From NCBI RefSeq assembly GCF_052045245.1, contig NZ_JBQEON010000037.1, positions 1 to 64,000 of the forward strand: a stretch of 64,000 bases of DNA, in the 5' to 3' direction. This DNA is from Burkholderia sp052045245. GTDB taxonomy: Bacteria; Pseudomonadota; Gammaproteobacteria; Burkholderiales; Burkholderiaceae. Each line of letters starts with the position of its first letter. The first letter of the stretch is position 1. Made by a program: the position numbers and the translations under genes. The notes under the pieces were generated by a model. It saw nothing but the letters and a program-made list of their open reading frames with translations, was not told the origin of the DNA and made no database searches. Positions 1 to 8,629 of the stretch are shown here, one piece after another.

Positions 1-1
1 A

Positions 2-76
2 GTCGGGTAGCAGCGACGCATTGCTGCGCCGCCGCCCCCTAAGAACCGTACGTGCGAGTTTCCCCGCATACGGCTC
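2..76 (-). ncRNA. Group II intron domains V and VI (catalytic core)
   Basis: Read on the minus strand, bases 76-43 form a 34-nt hairpin that begins GAGCCG and ends CGGTTC, with a GGGAAACU-like internal bulge and loop region and the AGC catalytic triad near its base. This is the standard size and layout of domain V. It is followed by a second hairpin, domain VI, with arms around 11-20 and 24-34 and a CTACCC segment where the branch-point adenosine is expected. Together they imply the ribozyme core is intact. Branch site and splice site are inferred from position only. Confidence 0.8.
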
Positions 77-162
77 AAGCCTCTATAAGGCCAGTGATTA
101 AACCAACCCGGCGGCACCACGTACCGACCGGCCTATGTACCTGCTTCATGGCAGCGTGCAGA

Positions 163-1686
163 CTAGCTGCGGCCGTTGCCCTTGCGACGTGCCCGGGAGA
201 TCCGACTTCGAATCGCAGCGCGCTGCGCAAAGTAGGTGTACCACTCACGATCGTAGGGATTGGCGTCCGATTGGACTTTCGGATGTCGTTCGATGGGTGT
301 ACTCGCCGCTGTCCGGAGAGACCGGAGGATAGGGCGTCCGTTATCGTCCACATGATCAGTGGCGACGGCAAATACCCATTGCCTTAGCCCAATCCGATGA
401 AAGTAACGTTGCCGCACCCATTCCGCAGGCTTCTTGGGATGGCGTCGCTTGGCCCATTGCCATATTGCGTACCAGATATGGCTGTCCACGCGGGTGAAGG
501 CTTCCTGTGCAACGACGTGACGGTGGTACATTGCCCAGCCGGTGATCACAGGATTGAGGGCGTCGATCAGCACGTCCTGCGGTGCTGGTCTTAGCCTTCG
601 GATGATGTCTCGAACCTTTTGCAGGAAGGACTGCACGTTCTTCCGCGCCGGCTTGATAAGCAGTTTCTTGCCGTATCGCCGGACGTTCTGGCCAAGGAAA
701 TCATAGCCTTCCGTCAGGTGGGTGATCTTCGTCTTCTCCGGGGCGAGTTCCAGTCCTCGAGATGCAAGAAACGTGGTGACTGCCGGGGTGACTGTGTCCT
801 GCAACACTTCCCGACTCACTCCAGTGATGACGAAGTCGTCGGCGTATCGCACGAGATTGACCTTGTGAGCTACGCGATGTGACGGATATTTGAAAACGGA
901 CGATAAAACCTTGTCCAGCCCGTTCAGCGCAAAGTTGGCGAGCACAGGGCTGATGATGCCGCCCTGTGGCGTCCCTTCGGTCGTCCTCGCGAATACACCG
1001 TCCTTCAAGTAACCGGCCCTCAGCCATTTCGCCAACACGGCCTTGTCCGTCGGCACGTGCTTTAAGAGCCACGCATGGTCGATGTTGTCGAAGCAGCCGC
1101 GGATGTCCGCTTCGAGAATCCACTGCGCCGAGACCCGTGCGCCCCGGTCTTTTGGGTTGCCGTGGTATCGGGCGTTCATGAAGCATTGCGCTATCGCGTC
1201 ATGGGTAGATCGCTCTTTTCGGAATCCATAGGATTGTCCATCAGAGATCGTTTCGGATACGGGGTCGAGGGCGAGCAGGTGAAGGGCCTGCATCGCCCGA
1301 TCTCGCATCGTGGGGATGCTCAGCGGGCGCAGCTTGCCGGTACTCTTGGGTATATAGATACGCTTCAGCGGCAGCGGTTGATACCCACACCGCGTCAGCG
1401 AGCCTATTGCCATGTATTTGGCATCCGGGGTCGACCAAAGCACTTTGTCAACGCCCGGTGTACGTTTGCCTTGGTTTTCCGTCACTCGTTTAACGGCTAA
1501 CGCTTTGCCGTAGAACGAGGTGGTCAGTAGCCGTTGCAGAGCCTTGACCCTGTTCCAGCGACCGGCCTGTGTCGCCTTCACGATACGCGCTTGCATTCTT
1601 TTGACCATGGCGTGGGCCGCGTCCCAGTCGATGCTGTGCCACGACGTACCTTGGTCGGCCAGTGCACACGTTGACAGCCCGTTCAT
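163..1686 (-). CDS. Group II intron reverse transcriptase/maturase
   Basis: A 507-residue intron-encoded protein that would bind its own intron RNA, aid splicing and copy the RNA into DNA at the target. Visible features: RT blocks including QSYGFRKERS, the ADIRGCFDNIDH block, EGTPQGGIISPVLAN, and the active-site YADD at residues 281-284. These are followed by the thumb/maturase X region (NPVITGWAMYHRHV near residue 400) and a basic C-terminal tail. No CxxC pairs of an HNH endonuclease are seen, so it may lack a second-strand nuclease. An in-frame TTG at 1704 is possible, but the ATG at 1686 follows a GAAGGCGAG ribosome site. Length is normal for the family and no frameshift is seen. Confidence 0.93.
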   Translation of the reverse strand: MNGLSTCALADQGTSWHSIDWDAAHAMVKRMQARIVKATQAGRWNRVKALQRLLTTSFYGKALAVKRVTENQGKRTPGVDKVLWSTPDAKYMAIGSLTRCGYQPLPLKRIYIPKSTGKLRPLSIPTMRDRAMQALHLLALDPVSETISDGQSYGFRKERSTHDAIAQCFMNARYHGNPKDRGARVSAQWILEADIRGCFDNIDHAWLLKHVPTDKAVLAKWLRAGYLKDGVFARTTEGTPQGGIISPVLANFALNGLDKVLSSVFKYPSHRVAHKVNLVRYADDFVITGVSREVLQDTVTPAVTTFLASRGLELAPEKTKITHLTEGYDFLGQNVRRYGKKLLIKPARKNVQSFLQKVRDIIRRLRPAPQDVLIDALNPVITGWAMYHRHVVAQEAFTRVDSHIWYAIWQWAKRRHPKKPAEWVRQRYFHRIGLRQWVFAVATDHVDDNGRPILRSLRTAASTPIERHPKVQSDANPYDREWYTYFAQRAAIRSRISRARRKGNGRS

Positions 1687-2289
1687 TTGCTTTCTCGCCT
1701 TCAAAGATTACGCAAGTTATCTCGTGATGAGAGACCAGTTGGAAGTCTGCCCACTTTCGTGTCGAGCGATGTTTCAGCTCGTATCCCGGCCATTACGGCC
1801 TGGCGTTCGCTTTCTCCAACCTCCTTTACCCGCTCCGCCCGCAGCCTCCCTCGCGGTTGGCCTGCCCCTGGGGGCGACGAGATGGGCTTACCCTGTTCCG
1901 CTGTCGCAACGGGATGACGACGGTTTCCTCTTTACGCCGGCGACACCGTGGTCTGCGTGCATTCACCACAGACTGAATGCACCCGGTCGCGTAGCTTTTG
2001 CCCTCAGCCTGTCAGCATCTTTGGCTGGACTGTAATCACGACGCTTGCGAGAATTCACTTCCGTTAACCGTGCCACCCGAGCCCTTCCGGCTCCCGCGTC
2101 GATGCTTGCAGGTGTCGCCTTCGCCTCGCGGCTCGGGCTAGGCCTTGCGGCCCCAGTCGTTGTCCTCGATGCTCCGCACCCCGCCGTTACCAGCGACGCA
2201 CGATCGAGTAGGCTACTGCTGGCAGAACAGCAGGTCCCGTCCAATTGCTATTGGCGAGACAGTTGTGATAGCGACTTTGCAGGTCGCGC

Positions 2290-2305
2290 CTGTATGGATA
2301 TACAG
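2290..2305 (-). promoter_or_regulatory. LexA (SOS) box
   Basis: The sequence contains CTGT-N8-ACAG exactly. On the minus strand it reads TACTGTATATCCATACAG, close to the extended LexA consensus. A TTGCCA lies just upstream on the minus strand and could serve as a -35. LexA repressors of gamma- and beta-proteobacteria are known to use CTGT-N8-ACAG. It is oriented toward the intron, whose 5' end is about 88 bp downstream, so whatever is expressed from here reads into the intron. Confidence 0.65.
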
Positions 2306-2496
2306 TATATGGCAATGCGTCCACGCCGCACAGTACTGGTACGAAACCGGTATTTAATCAGACGAAAGACCGGTAACAAGCCGACGGGTCCGACATATGA
2401 CGGCGCGTCGCCCCCGGCATCACCGGCGCACACGGCCCGGACGCCCGCCCCGCGCCAGGCGTCGCTGCGGCGCATGCGAACCGAATCGCGCAACCG

Positions 2497-2530
2497 GGCT
2501 GGTCGGCTGGGTGGGCCGAGCCGACCAGCC
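2497..2530. terminator. Inverted repeat downstream of the fimbrial operon
   Basis: Perfect 12-bp arms, GGCTGGTCGGCT (2497-2508) and its complement (2519-2530), with a 10-nt loop. It lies 36 bp past the adhesin stop on the minus strand, where an operon terminator is expected. There is no U-tract, so factor-independent termination is uncertain; an RNA-stabilising hairpin is an alternative. Confidence 0.5.
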
Positions 2531-2565
2531 AACCGGCTCGGCGTGCCGAGGCGACCGATTCCGCG

Positions 2566-3672
2566 CTACTGATAAGAGAACGTGATCGTGCCGAGTGCTT
2601 CCACGATGCCCGGCGTAATCTTCTCGGCCGTCTTGACATATCTCGCCTCGAACGGCACCTGGATCATCGTGTTGGCCGTGGTGGAGCGTCCGACCAGCCA
2701 CTGGTTCGTATTGCCCCTGGCCGACGAGTCGGGACCAAAACGCAACGGCGTATCGGACCCTTTTTTCAGGATCTGAATCCCGATGCCCGAAGCCCCCGAC
2801 CCACGGCCAAGGCTCAGCACGTTGCTCGTATTCGCGGGATTCGTCACGTCGCTCAGGGTCGCGTAAATGCTCAGGTCCGCATCGCACCGCAGATCGAACG
2901 AGAATGGCGCCGACTTCGCCGTAGCGACATCGCCGACCGCTTTCAGGCTGCCGGAATAGAGGCTAGGCAGCGTCACCGTTCTGGACGTGCCGGACGTGAT
3001 CTTGCACGTTCTGGCCGTGACGCTCATGTTCGCCGCGCTCAGCGGCGTCGACGCACTGCTGCCCGGCAGCAAATTCCCCTTGTACTTCAAGCGGAAATTG
3101 AAGAGCACCTGCCTTCTGGATGTATAGGAGCCCGTCGCGAGAGGCCCGACAGAAACATACGTCACCTTTGCGTTCAGCAGGCTTTTATCGATTGGAGGGA
3201 TCGGTACCGACGTAGCGTCCGCGCCGATCGCAACCCATGCCCCGCCTGAATAGTCCGCAACCTCCACTGCGTATCCCACGCCAGGTATTCCCGATTCGAA
3301 AACGGCAGCGACTGCGCCGGTGCTCGTTTTGTATGTCACATTCGGGATGAGCACACCGGCCGGGCTGACGACGTACTCGTCATACATGCATGCTGTACCT
3401 ACGCTGTTGGAGACCCGTGCAACCAGCGCTAGCCCAATCGTGGACGATGGAAATTGAGTGCCGAGAAGCGTTCCGTCCTGTGCCACGCTGAGCGTAGCCG
3501 GGAGTGACGGCGAAATGCTTGACGCATGGCTGCTCAGTTCGCAAGTGGCAAAGGCATACCCGGACCAGAGCAGCGGGCACAGCATCAAAAGGCGCGCAAA
3601 CCTCGCCGCCGCCGTGGCACGCCTCGACGACCGTCGCGTGGCGCCGTCGGCGCCTGCATTTGTCCACTTCAT
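2566..3672 (-). CDS. Fimbrial tip adhesin (FimH-like two-domain protein)
   Basis: Last gene of a chaperone-usher operon. The 368-residue protein has an Arg-rich n-region, a hydrophobic signal segment (LLMLCPLLWSGYAFA) and cleavage before TCELSS. Cysteines at the mature N-terminus and near GTACMYDEY suggest a disulfide in the receptor-binding domain. A second pair (ARTCKITSG, LRCDADLS) lies in the C-terminal pilin domain, which ends in a beta-strand with a terminal aromatic (TFSYQ) as donor-strand-exchange pilins do. Size and position after the usher fit a tip adhesin rather than a major subunit. The ATG at 3672 is chosen because it places the signal peptide at the N-terminus; the longer upstream reading overlaps the usher gene. 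The ligand cannot be inferred. Confidence 0.85.
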   Translation of the reverse strand: MKWTNAGADGATRRSSRRATAAARFARLLMLCPLLWSGYAFATCELSSHASSISPSLPATLSVAQDGTLLGTQFPSSTIGLALVARVSNSVGTACMYDEYVVSPAGVLIPNVTYKTSTGAVAAVFESGIPGVGYAVEVADYSGGAWVAIGADATSVPIPPIDKSLLNAKVTYVSVGPLATGSYTSRRQVLFNFRLKYKGNLLPGSSASTPLSAANMSVTARTCKITSGTSRTVTLPSLYSGSLKAVGDVATAKSAPFSFDLRCDADLSIYATLSDVTNPANTSNVLSLGRGSGASGIGIQILKKGSDTPLRFGPDSSARGNTNQWLVGRSTTANTMIQVPFEARYVKTAEKITPGIVEALGTITFSYQ

Positions 3673-3775
3673 ATACGTTCCTGTCTGGTTTTGACCAACT
3701 GCCGGTGCATCGACTTCCGGCGAGCCATGAAGCCGGCCCGGTCCGATCAATGGATAGCGGCGCGTCTCGACGGCA

Positions 3776-6418
3776 TCAAAGCGCCGCGCTCGTCTTCGCC
3801 GCACAAACACCCTTGAACTGCTCGAAGGCCCGGGCCTTGTTGCGCCCTTGCCGGACCGGCAGGTCATACGCGATGCGGCAGCCCGACACGCCGTCGTCGC
3901 CCCACTTCACCGTGAGTTCGCCCTTGTCCTTCAGGCCGCGTGCGAAGATCCTGCTCGCCTGCCCGACGACACCGAGGCTCTTGCCCGTTTCGTCGCTGAC
4001 CGCCGCACCGAACGGCAGCGGCGTGCCGTCGGACCGAGTCGCCTGGATCACGGCCGCGCGCCCGGTGTCGGTGTCGAACTTGAGCAGCGGTACGGCGCCG
4101 GCGCGCGGCGCGACCTGCTGACTGGTTTCCTTCAATTCGACGTCCATCGAGATACCCTTCGGGTCGAGCTCGACGGTATTCATGTTGTACGGCGTGAGGT
4201 AAGGCACGATCGCATAGCCGCGGCTGTCGACCCGTGCGCCGGACGCGTTCGTGACGCGCGCGCCTTCCGCGCCTTTCGCCTCGATGATGCCGAAGGTTTC
4301 CGACAGCGGCTGCGACAGCGTGATGCCGCCCGGGTGGGCGACCACCGCGCCGCGAATGCCGATCGAGCCCTGCTGATAGGTCGAACTGCCGCCGGCGCTG
4401 AGATTGAGTTCGGCGAAGCGCGCACGGTACGTGAGGCTGCCGCTGCCGTCGGTGCTCGCGTTGCCCTGCCCGTTCGTGTGGTTCGCGGCGACGCTGTACG
4501 ACAGGTCGTTGTCCACGCCGAGCGAGCCCGACAGCATCGATTGCAGCTGTGTGCGGCCTTCCGTATCGCGCGTCACGTTGCCCGTCAGCATCATCGGACT
4601 GGACTTGCCGAGCGGAATCGACACGCTCGCGTAGTACAGCGTGCTCGCCTGGTTGCCCTGACCGCGCTGGCGTGTCGCCGACAGGCTGTACGACACGTTC
4701 CTGAACGAGTTGTTGTACCCGACGGAGTAGTTGACGTCCGAGCCCGCGCGATTCCAGTAGTTCGACGCCGACGCGGTCACGCTCAGCTGCCCGCCCTTCT
4801 CGCCGAGACGCTGACTGACCATCAGCGACGCGCGATTGCGCTGCCGCCCGACGGTATCCACGGAATAGCCCATGCGGACCGCATCGCGCGCGCTCATCGC
4901 GTCGTTGAGGTTGAAATAGCCGTTCGTCGAATAGCGATACGCGGCGATCGACACGTCGGTGCCGGTCGGTGCGACGGACTTCGAATAGCTGACCCGCAGG
5001 CTCGAGCCGCTGAAGCGTTTCACGCCGGGAATCGACGTGGTGGCCTGCGTGAAGTCGACGCCGACCGCGCCGAATCGCGTATTGAACGCGCCGCCCGCCA
5101 TGGCCGACGCGTAGCCCGCCGCGACCGTGAGGCCGCCATACGCGGTCAGCAGGTTCGTCAGGCCGCGCTGGTAGGTGAGCTGCGCGAACAGCGGGTTGCT
5201 GGTGTTCTGCTGGCTGCGCAGCGCACCCGCGACGAAGCTGTAGCGCTGAATGCCGGGACGCAGCGACAGCGGGACCGACGCATAGGGCACGGAAAACGTG
5301 TGCACCGACCCATCCGCCTCGGTGACGGACACGTGCAGGTCGCCGCCATAGCCGGTCGGATACAGGTCACTGATCTCGAACGGCCCTGGCGAAACGGTCG
5401 TTTCGTACAGCGTCACGCCGTTCTGGCGAATCGTCACCTTGGCGTTCGAGTTCGCGACGCCGCGCACGACCGGCGCATAACCGCGCAGCGAGTCGGGCAG
5501 CATCCGGTCGTCGCTCGACAGCCGCACCCCACGGAACTGCGTCGAATCGAACAACTCGCCGGACGTGAACGTCTCGCCGATCACGAGCTGCGACGACAGC
5601 GCCGGCAGATCCCGCTGCAGGTAGGTCGCGATATCCTCATAGTGGCCACCGCCGCGCTCGGACCACGAGTACGAACCGTTGTGGCGGAAATGCCAGTTGC
5701 CGACGTTGACGCCGCCGTTCAGCCCGAGATAGCCCTGCGTGTCCGCGCTGCTGCCCTTGACCTTCGCGCTGTAGACGTTCAGGTTGTAGTCGAGCATGCC
5801 GACGGGTACGCCGTCGCTCCATTGATCGGGGCTGACGTAGCCGCGCGCGCGGCGCACCAGCGACGCCTGCGGGATGCTGAGCGTCAGGCGCTGTTCGCCG
5901 AAGTCGAACGACGCGCTGGCCTCGGGCACGATCTGGCCGATACGCCGACATTCGCCCCTCACCGTGATCGCCTCCGCGATTTCCGCCGACACCCTGGCGA
6001 AGTCGACGCCGATACGGCGCAAGACCTTCTCGTCGAAGCAGGGTTGGGCTTCCGGCGTGTCCGGCGCGACCTTGAACGCGATGTCGTAACGACCTACCCA
6101 GTCCTGGCCGACGACGAGGTCGACGCCATACGTGCCCGGCGCGGTGAAGTTGCCGCGCTCGAAGTGCTTGATGTCGATCGCACGGCCGTTGCCATTGTTC
6201 ACGAAATCCGGGTCGAACTGAACCTGCGCGAACTGCGTCTGCGCGAGGTCGACCTGCGCGACCTGCATCGTCATCGAATCGGCAGGCGCGGAATTGCCGG
6301 CGTCCGCGCGGCCGTCAGCCGACCACGCGGCGAGGCAGGACAGCACCAGCATGCACATCGGTTTGAGCCGAGGCAGGCAGGTTACGTCCGGGCGAGGATG
6401 TCGGATCGACGGGGTCAT
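3776..6418 (-). CDS. Outer-membrane fimbrial usher (FimD/PapC family)
   Basis: Forms the outer-membrane pore that receives chaperone-subunit complexes and assembles the pilus. The 880-residue length is standard. After a signal peptide ending near WSADGRADA comes the N-terminal usher domain (FDPDFVNNGNGRAIDIKHFERGNF, split here as FDPDF then the GNF/GTY motifs). A 24-strand barrel with many alternating aromatic strands follows, with an inserted plug region near residues 240-340, and then the C-terminal domains with a C-x(n)-C pair (GCRIAYDL, FKGVCAA). It starts 209 bp after the chaperone stop and the adhesin follows 103 bp later, all on one strand, consistent with one operon. Confidence 0.95.
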   Translation of the reverse strand: MTPSIRHPRPDVTCLPRLKPMCMLVLSCLAAWSADGRADAGNSAPADSMTMQVAQVDLAQTQFAQVQFDPDFVNNGNGRAIDIKHFERGNFTAPGTYGVDLVVGQDWVGRYDIAFKVAPDTPEAQPCFDEKVLRRIGVDFARVSAEIAEAITVRGECRRIGQIVPEASASFDFGEQRLTLSIPQASLVRRARGYVSPDQWSDGVPVGMLDYNLNVYSAKVKGSSADTQGYLGLNGGVNVGNWHFRHNGSYSWSERGGGHYEDIATYLQRDLPALSSQLVIGETFTSGELFDSTQFRGVRLSSDDRMLPDSLRGYAPVVRGVANSNAKVTIRQNGVTLYETTVSPGPFEISDLYPTGYGGDLHVSVTEADGSVHTFSVPYASVPLSLRPGIQRYSFVAGALRSQQNTSNPLFAQLTYQRGLTNLLTAYGGLTVAAGYASAMAGGAFNTRFGAVGVDFTQATTSIPGVKRFSGSSLRVSYSKSVAPTGTDVSIAAYRYSTNGYFNLNDAMSARDAVRMGYSVDTVGRQRNRASLMVSQRLGEKGGQLSVTASASNYWNRAGSDVNYSVGYNNSFRNVSYSLSATRQRGQGNQASTLYYASVSIPLGKSSPMMLTGNVTRDTEGRTQLQSMLSGSLGVDNDLSYSVAANHTNGQGNASTDGSGSLTYRARFAELNLSAGGSSTYQQGSIGIRGAVVAHPGGITLSQPLSETFGIIEAKGAEGARVTNASGARVDSRGYAIVPYLTPYNMNTVELDPKGISMDVELKETSQQVAPRAGAVPLLKFDTDTGRAAVIQATRSDGTPLPFGAAVSDETGKSLGVVGQASRIFARGLKDKGELTVKWGDDGVSGCRIAYDLPVRQGRNKARAFEQFKGVCAAKTSAAL

Positions 6419-6627
6419 TCCGCAGGATTCCTATTGATGGTGAACTGGATTCGAATGCGAGAGCATTGGCGCTACCGCTCGGCACACGCGGCAAGCGGTG
6501 TCGATCCGGAGGTGAAATCTGACGTTGAATCGACGCAGGCTGCCGTTGAATCGGCGCACGTACGTGGACGTGAATGCCGCGTCAGCCGGCTGGCCAACGG
6601 CCCTGGCAGGCCGCAGCCCGACCGGCA

Positions 6628-7371
6628 CTACCGCATCGCAACGGGTAGCTCGTTGTTGGTCGACGCACCCCAGTCGTTGATACTGCCGAACCGGACTTTC
6701 GCGTCCGGCGCCGGCGAGGCCTTGAGATCCGCAACGGGAAATTCGTGCGTGCCGCCGGGCAGGATATAGCCCGCACCGGCGTCGTATTGATGTGCGCCCG
6801 ATTGGAGCTGGACGCTGCCGATATTGACGACGTAAGGCGTCGGGTTGGTCGCCTTCAACGTATAGCGGCCCGCCTGGCCGCGCTCGATCTGCCAGCGAAT
6901 CTGCGCCGGCGCGTCGTGTGCCTTGCCCGGCAGACCTTGCGGGCGAAACATGATCTTGATGCGCGTCCGGAACGCGACCTGAAGCTGGTTGTGAGCGTCG
7001 CTTGCCGCAACCTTCGGCGGAATTTCCAGCACGTTGAGCCAGAAAAGCGATTCCTTGTCGGCGGGAAGCGGCTCGTTCGTATACATCAACCGCAGGGTTT
7101 GCCCCTTGTTCGGCTCCAGGCGGAACATCGCGGGCGTGAGCACGAACGGCGCGTCGATGGTGTCAGGCGATGCGTTCGCGTCGCCCTTGTCGATCCAGGC
7201 CTGGACCAACGCCGGCGCCGAACCTTCGTTCGACAGCTTGATCGTCACCTCGCGCTCGCCGCCCGGAAAGATGACGCGGGTCGCGGAAATCACGACGCTC
7301 GCGCTGGCTTGCGAAGCGATCAGGACGGTGGCCAGTGCGATGGCCTGCAGCGATTTGATGATGGCATTCAT
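6628..7371 (-). CDS. Periplasmic fimbrial chaperone (PapD family)
   Basis: Binds pilus subunits in the periplasm by donor-strand complementation and delivers them to the usher. The 247-residue protein has a signal peptide (ALATVLIASQASAS) followed by the PapD N-terminal immunoglobulin-like domain, with the family signature around residues 75-115 (FRLEPNKGQTLRLMYT and SLFWLNVLEIPP). A second immunoglobulin-like domain follows (YVVNIGSVQL, YILPGGTHEFPV). It lies between the pilin and usher genes. A hairpin in the 112-bp gap after the pilin gene could reduce its expression relative to pilin. Confidence 0.94.
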   Translation of the reverse strand: MNAIIKSLQAIALATVLIASQASASVVISATRVIFPGGEREVTIKLSNEGSAPALVQAWIDKGDANASPDTIDAPFVLTPAMFRLEPNKGQTLRLMYTNEPLPADKESLFWLNVLEIPPKVAASDAHNQLQVAFRTRIKIMFRPQGLPGKAHDAPAQIRWQIERGQAGRYTLKATNPTPYVVNIGSVQLQSGAHQYDAGAGYILPGGTHEFPVADLKASPAPDAKVRFGSINDWGASTNNELPVAMR

Positions 7372-7444
7372 GATGACTCGGGCGGATTTCTAATCGTTGT
7401 GGCCGACTGGCGGTTCGGAGCGGCGGCGTGCGAAGCCCGCCGCC

Positions 7445-7466
7445 AGGCCCGCCGGCTGGCGGGCCT
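7445..7466 (-). terminator. Intercistronic hairpin after the pilin gene
   Basis: Perfect 9-bp arms AGGCCCGCC/GGCGGGCCT with a GGCT loop, 18 bp past the pilin stop and upstream of the chaperone gene. No T-run follows on the minus strand, so partial termination or mRNA protection of the pilin transcript is more likely than full termination. Confidence 0.55.
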
Positions 7467-7483
7467 TCGGGTAAGCGCAAGAC

Positions 7484-8074
7484 TTACTCGTAGGCGACCG
7501 TGTACTGAACCTTCGAATTCGCCGAACCGCCGACTGCCGCGCCCGTCGCCAGGTACTCGGCAAAGAAGTTCAGTTGGGCGGAACCGTCCGAGCCGATCGA
7601 GACGACCTGCGAGTTCTGGTCCGGTGCGTTCGCGCCGACCTTGATCACGTTCTGCTGGTCGTTGAGGATCTGCAGCACGACGTTCGTCGCCGCGGGCGCT
7701 TCGGCCGTGCCCTTGTCGAGCGACAGCTTGCCGTCGGCCGTCACGTTCGTGGCGTTCTCGAACGTAACCTGGACCTTGGTGGGGTTGCCCTTGGACTCCG
7801 CGGTGTCCACCGCGCAACCCGTCAGCTTGAAACCGAAGGCGGTGCGGCCAGCTACCGAGCCGGCCGCGTTCAGCGCGCCGGTACTGACCGTCGGCAGGGC
7901 CACTGCCTTGTTCGACGTGGTGCCTGCTGCGGCACCGTCGATCTTGCAGGTTGCCGCGGTCACGTTGCCGGTAAACGTGATCGTGCCGTCTGCCGCGTGG
8001 GCGGTCGACATCAGACCCAGGCCAGCCACGGCCAGCAGTGTCGAAATGACTTTGGTGCTAGTTGCGAGTTTCAT
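7484..8074 (-). CDS. Major fimbrial subunit (type 1 pilin family)
   Basis: First gene of the fimbrial operon. The 196-residue precursor has a signal peptide (VISTLLAVAGLGLMSTAHA), then the type 1 pilin pattern: GTITFTGNVTAATCKID with the first conserved Cys, a second Cys in KLTGCAVD, and a C-terminal SKVQYTVAYE strand ending in the penultimate tyrosine typical of donor-strand exchange. ATG 8074 is preferred over the in-frame ATG at 8125: it places the signal peptide at the N-terminus and is preceded by a GAGATC ribosome site, whereas the upstream residues look like translated leader. Confidence 0.93.
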   Translation of the reverse strand: MKLATSTKVISTLLAVAGLGLMSTAHAADGTITFTGNVTAATCKIDGAAAGTTSNKAVALPTVSTGALNAAGSVAGRTAFGFKLTGCAVDTAESKGNPTKVQVTFENATNVTADGKLSLDKGTAEAPAATNVVLQILNDQQNVIKVGANAPDQNSQVVSIGSDGSAQLNFFAEYLATGAAVGGSANSKVQYTVAYE

Positions 8075-8629
8075 TATGTTGATCTCAAAAACGGTTATTG
8101 ACGATATGAAACGCGCATTCATCATTTCCGAAGCTTGTATTTAAATTGACGGGGCGCGGTTCATGTCTCATTATTTATTTTTCCATGACGGCGCACTATC
8201 TGACAAAACATGAAAGCGGGGCTCAAAATAATAGGACAAGTACTAAACTAGGTTTACCAAGATGCGTCATTGTTCATACCAATAAACAACCATCCGGCTT
8301 GAAGCCGGCGGCACGGGAAAGGCAGCATGGAAGCGCAATCGCGCCCGCCAGACACATGACGATGGCATGTCGATATATCGCCTCGCCATCTGAAAATTCT
8401 TTAAATAACTTTATTTTTCTTCGATCGGCGCGCGATATTCCACTTCAGTCCTTCTTTCGCACCGACGAAATGGCTGCGACGAGAGTCGGCGCCTCTTGCG
8501 CGCCGCTGCGCCGGGAAAGACACATTCGGCGGGCCAGCGACATGCGCCACCATCGGCGCAACGCGCCAGCCGCCCTTGCCGCTTTACGTTATGCTGTCCG
8601 CCGACCCGATCTACACCATCGGAGGGCAC
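8075..8629. other. AT-richer intergenic region upstream of the fimbrial operon
   Basis: A 555-bp stretch without a supported gene between the divergent pilin gene and the small secreted protein. Bases 8130-8450 are clearly AT-richer than the surroundings, with several A/T runs (for example around 8160-8180 and 8400-8415). This is the expected place for the fimbrial promoter and for binding by regulators or nucleoid proteins. No convincing -35/-10 pair could be fixed by eye and no invertible element is seen. Confidence 0.5.

Larger units (their letters stand above)
2..2201 (-). mobile_element. Group II intron, apparently full length
   Basis: A retroelement in minus orientation. The 3' end is marked by a canonical 34-nt domain V (43-76) and a domain VI hairpin (about 2-38) ending in a CTACCCGAC-type 3' end at position 2. 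The maturase/reverse transcriptase ORF sits upstream in domain IV. On the minus strand the sequence starting at 2201 reads GTGCG, matching the GUGYG 5' consensus, which gives a 2.2-kb element, a plausible size. A second GTGCG begins at 2180, so the 5' boundary is less certain than the 3' one. The 5' exon is the short non-coding region carrying a LexA box; the 3' exon lies outside the window. Base composition is visibly less GC-rich than the neighbours, which suggests acquisition. Confidence 0.8.
2202..2565. other. Non-coding stretch between intron and fimbrial operon
   Basis: About 360 bp with no convincing gene. It holds the 5' exon flank of the intron, a LexA-type box at 2290-2305 with AT-rich surroundings (2280-2365), and a strong 12-bp inverted repeat at 2497-2530. 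No start codon with a ribosome site is visible between the LexA box and the intron, so that segment looks like the leader of a gene whose body would lie beyond the intron, outside the window. Confidence 0.6.

Noticed and set aside
2157..2180. Alternative intron 5' end at GTGCG 2180
   Set aside because: Possible, but 2201 also matches GUGYG and leaves a short GUAA-capped stem directly after it; neither can be proven without EBS/IBS analysis. 2201 kept as the working boundary.
3848..6769. 973-residue open reading frame on the plus strand across the usher gene
   Set aside because: It is the antisense shadow of the usher: Arg/His/Val-rich, with no domains. GC-rich codon bias of the real gene leaves the opposite strand open.
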